Shown one piece after another: positions 5,517 through 6,802 of a stretch of DNA of 6,802 nucleotides. Position 1 is the stretch's first letter, and each line of letters begins with the position of its first letter. Source of the DNA: Desulfobacteraceae bacterium (GTDB taxonomy: Bacteria; Desulfobacterota; Desulfobacteria; Desulfobacterales; DAOWNP01); contig DAOWNP010000135.1 in NCBI GenBank assembly GCA_030642545.1, forward strand, positions 1 to 6,802, written 5' to 3'. Below the pieces are notes generated by a model. The model did not search any database, was not told where the DNA came from, and saw only the letters and a list, made by a program, of their open reading frames with translations. The translations under genes and the position numbers were made by a program.

Positions 5517-6572
5517 ATGGAAATTATAACAATTTTTAAACATGCTTTTATGATTAGTTTTTTTGTGTTTGTTATGATGCTTTTGGTAGATTTTATTGAT
5601 ACCGGCAGTAAACAGCGTATTTCTAAAATCATGAAAGGAGGATTGTGGAGACAATATACTCTGGCCTCTTTTTTTGGATCAACTCCTGGTTGTCTTGGTG
5701 CTTTTATGAATGTTAGTTTATACATTCGCGGCATAATAAGTTTTGGTGCTTTAGTTGGAGGAATGATTGCCACATCAGGGGATGAAGCATTTGTAATGTT
5801 AACACAATTTCCAAAAACAGCTCTAATACTTTTTGTGCTTTTATTTATTTCAGGAATTTTTTTTGCTTTTATAAGCGATAAAATAATAAATTTATTAAAA
5901 ATCTCAACCTGTAAACCCTGTGTTGACACAAAATGCGAATACTGTGAATCAGATGAAATCGAAGATAACACAAAATATTTTCATACTATTTTTTACCCCT
6001 CAAATATATTTATTAATTTTAAAGCTCTTTCCTTTACCAGATTTCTAATTATTTTACTTATTGGTATTTTTATGGCTTTGATTTTTCAGGAAGAACTCGG
6101 GGCAAACTTCTGGGGCTGGAAACGGATTACCTTTTTGGGACTTTCAGTCTGCTCACTATACATAACCATTGTAGCACCAGAACACTATCTTAACTATCAT
6201 ATTTGGGATCATATAATCAAAAAACATCTTTTGCGGATTTTTTTGTGGAGTTTTGGTGCTCTTTTTTTTGTACAATGGGGTATGGTGTTCTTAAATCTTG
6301 AAACATTTGTTCATCAGCATATGTTGTGGGTACTGCTTATTAGTGCTGTTATGGGAGTCTTACCAGAATCAGGTCCGCATTTAATATTTGTAATGATGTA
6401 TGCTCAGGGGATAATACCTTTTTCTGTACTTTTTACATCATCATTTGTTCAGGACGGGCATGGAATATTACCCATGCTTTCATACAGCCTGAAAGACACT
6501 TTGCTGATAAAATTTTTAAATCTTTTTTTTGGGTTGATTACCGGATATACTATTTACCTTCTTGGATTTTAA
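5517..6572 (+). CDS. Putative 10-TM metal/metalloid exporter (ArsP_2 type, also annotated putative manganese transporter)
   Basis: A 351-residue inner-membrane protein with about ten hydrophobic segments in two halves. Segments lie roughly at 8-26, 48-90, 101-120, 172-190, 203-220, 239-258 and 268-349. The first half has GSTPGCLGAF (54-63), a Gly-rich stretch and SGDEAFVML (87-95). The second repeats this plan with GVLPESGPHLIF (280-291) and QDGHGILPML (312-321), an internal duplication typical of such carriers. The cytosolic loop holds CKPCVDTKCEYC (132-143), a probable soft-metal site. A His-rich segment (EHYLNYHIWDHIIKKH, 222-237) adds His223, 228, 232 and 237. This family has been labelled an arsenic/heavy-metal exporter or manganese transporter, and the substrate cannot be decided here. 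AAGGTG (5503-5508) precedes the ATG by eight bases. The 103-base gap after the deacylase gene has a TATAAT (5482-5487) without a good -35 and no clear terminator, so read-through is possible. Confidence 0.8.
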   Translation: MEIITIFKHAFMISFFVFVMMLLVDFIDTGSKQRISKIMKGGLWRQYTLASFFGSTPGCLGAFMNVSLYIRGIISFGALVGGMIATSGDEAFVMLTQFPKTALILFVLLFISGIFFAFISDKIINLLKISTCKPCVDTKCEYCESDEIEDNTKYFHTIFYPSNIFINFKALSFTRFLIILLIGIFMALIFQEELGANFWGWKRITFLGLSVCSLYITIVAPEHYLNYHIWDHIIKKHLLRIFLWSFGALFFVQWGMVFLNLETFVHQHMLWVLLISAVMGVLPESGPHLIFVMMYAQGIIPFSVLFTSSFVQDGHGILPMLSYSLKDTLLIKFLNLFFGLITGYTIYLLGF

Positions 6573-6600
6573 AAAATAGCACTATTTTTTTTAAATCCAA
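6562..6600. terminator. Long A/T-rich hairpin overlapping the transporter stop codon
   Basis: TTGGATTTTAAAAAATAG (6562-6579) is almost the exact inverse of the bases ending at 6600 (CTATTTTTTTTAAATCCAA, 6582-6600), leaving a two-base loop and about 18 paired bases with one bulge. The A-run on one arm and T-run on the other give terminator-like features on both strands. The stem has few G/C pairs, and no T-run follows it outside the stem. The last two codons and the stop of the transporter lie in the left arm. Confidence 0.55.
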
Positions 6601-6624
6601 GAAAATATTATTTCAGGTAAAAAT

Positions 6625-6653
6625 TTGACAAAATTGCAGCAAATCTCTAAAAT
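6625..6653 (+). promoter_or_regulatory. Near-consensus sigma70-type promoter without a recognised downstream gene
   Basis: TTGACA (6625-6630) matches the -35 consensus exactly. TAAAAT (6648-6653) differs from the -10 consensus at one base, and the spacer is 17 bases. Transcription would begin near 6660. No plus-strand reading frame of note follows before the edge, so it may drive a gene beyond the window or a small RNA. Confidence 0.55.
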
Positions 6654-6664
6654 GTAATATTTTT

Positions 6665-6693
6665 TATATAATTAAAAAAAAGATAATTATATA
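6665..6693. repeat. A/T inverted repeat just downstream of the orphan promoter
   Basis: TATATAATTA (6665-6674) and TAATTATATA (6684-6693) are perfect 10-base inverted copies around a nine-base purine loop. It starts about five bases after the predicted transcription start. It could be a leader stem or a protein-binding site. All pairs are A-T, so stability is low. Confidence 0.45.
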
Positions 6694-6714
6694 ATTAGAG
6701 TTGGTTCTCAGATA

Positions 6715-6801
6715 TCAAAGCTTAAGGAACGTGGACAAAACAACTTCCGCAATTATACATAATAGATTCAGGTCATCTTTGCCCGATCTAAAATCACAAA
6801 A
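6715..6801 (-). CDS. Possible C-terminal fragment of a gene entering from the right edge
   Basis: The minus strand is open from the right edge to TGA at 6717-6715, giving 28 residues that end DLNLLCIIAEVVLSTFLKL. I do not recognise it. The base composition here is less AT-biased than in the adjoining intergenic DNA, which hints at coding or imported DNA. Twenty-eight open codons are not significant alone, and it could be noncoding or a relic. If real, it would converge on the transporter gene. Confidence 0.22.
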   Translation of the reverse strand, partial: FCDFRSGKDDLNLLCIIAEVVLSTFLKL

Positions 6802-6802
6802 A

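Noticed and set aside
5501..5971. Minus-strand frame of 156 codons opposite the transporter gene
   Set aside because: The plus strand carries a clear membrane-protein family with a proper ribosome binding site. The antisense frame is a by-product of its codon use.
6715..6802. Right-edge sequence as an insertion-sequence end or transposase remnant
   Set aside because: No terminal inverted repeat, target duplication or transposase motif can be seen in the few bases available.

Overview
The window is AT-rich, with A/T-homopolymer intergenic DNA. It suggests an anaerobic Gram-negative bacterium. A sulfate-reducer-like Desulfobacterota (Desulfobacterales) genome is the best guess. The grounds are a class I [4Fe-4S]-type hybrid cluster protein, a CRP/FNR regulator divergent from it, a ferredoxin-ASKHA activator protein, and an LpxR-type outer-membrane enzyme that implies lipid A. 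The taxonomic call is inference only.

Positions 1-972 (minus strand) hold the N-terminal 324 codons of hcp, which runs off the left edge. Positions 973-1301 are a divergent regulatory region with a perfect FNR-geometry palindrome, TTGAC-N4-GTCAA, a TATAAT box facing hcp, and a long A/T tract. Positions 1302-1985 (plus) encode an HcpR-like CRP/FNR regulator. Positions 2077-4158 (plus) encode a 693-residue protein in three parts: a Cys/His-rich zinc-finger-like head, a [2Fe-2S] ferredoxin domain and an ASKHA ATPase. This resembles the RACo/RamA reductive activators of corrinoid proteins, with an unusual N-terminal extension. Hcp, its likely regulator and the activator look like a nitrosative-stress / NO-handling module. 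The activator's partner is not visible.

After a probable terminator (4175-4214), a good sigma70-type promoter (4217-4246) followed by short repeats leads into an LpxR-family lipid A 3'-O-deacylase (4331-5413). A 10-TM ArsP_2-type putative metal/metalloid transporter (5517-6572) follows on the same strand. It has a Cys-x2-Cys-x4-Cys-x2-Cys central loop and an inverted internal repeat. These two genes concern the envelope and metal homeostasis and have no obvious link to the hcp module.

The last 230 bases hold an A/T-rich hairpin over the transporter stop codon, a near-consensus promoter (6625-6653) with no recognisable gene behind it, another inverted repeat, and a short minus-strand reading frame entering from the right edge. 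I found no tRNA, rRNA, CRISPR array or intact insertion sequence.
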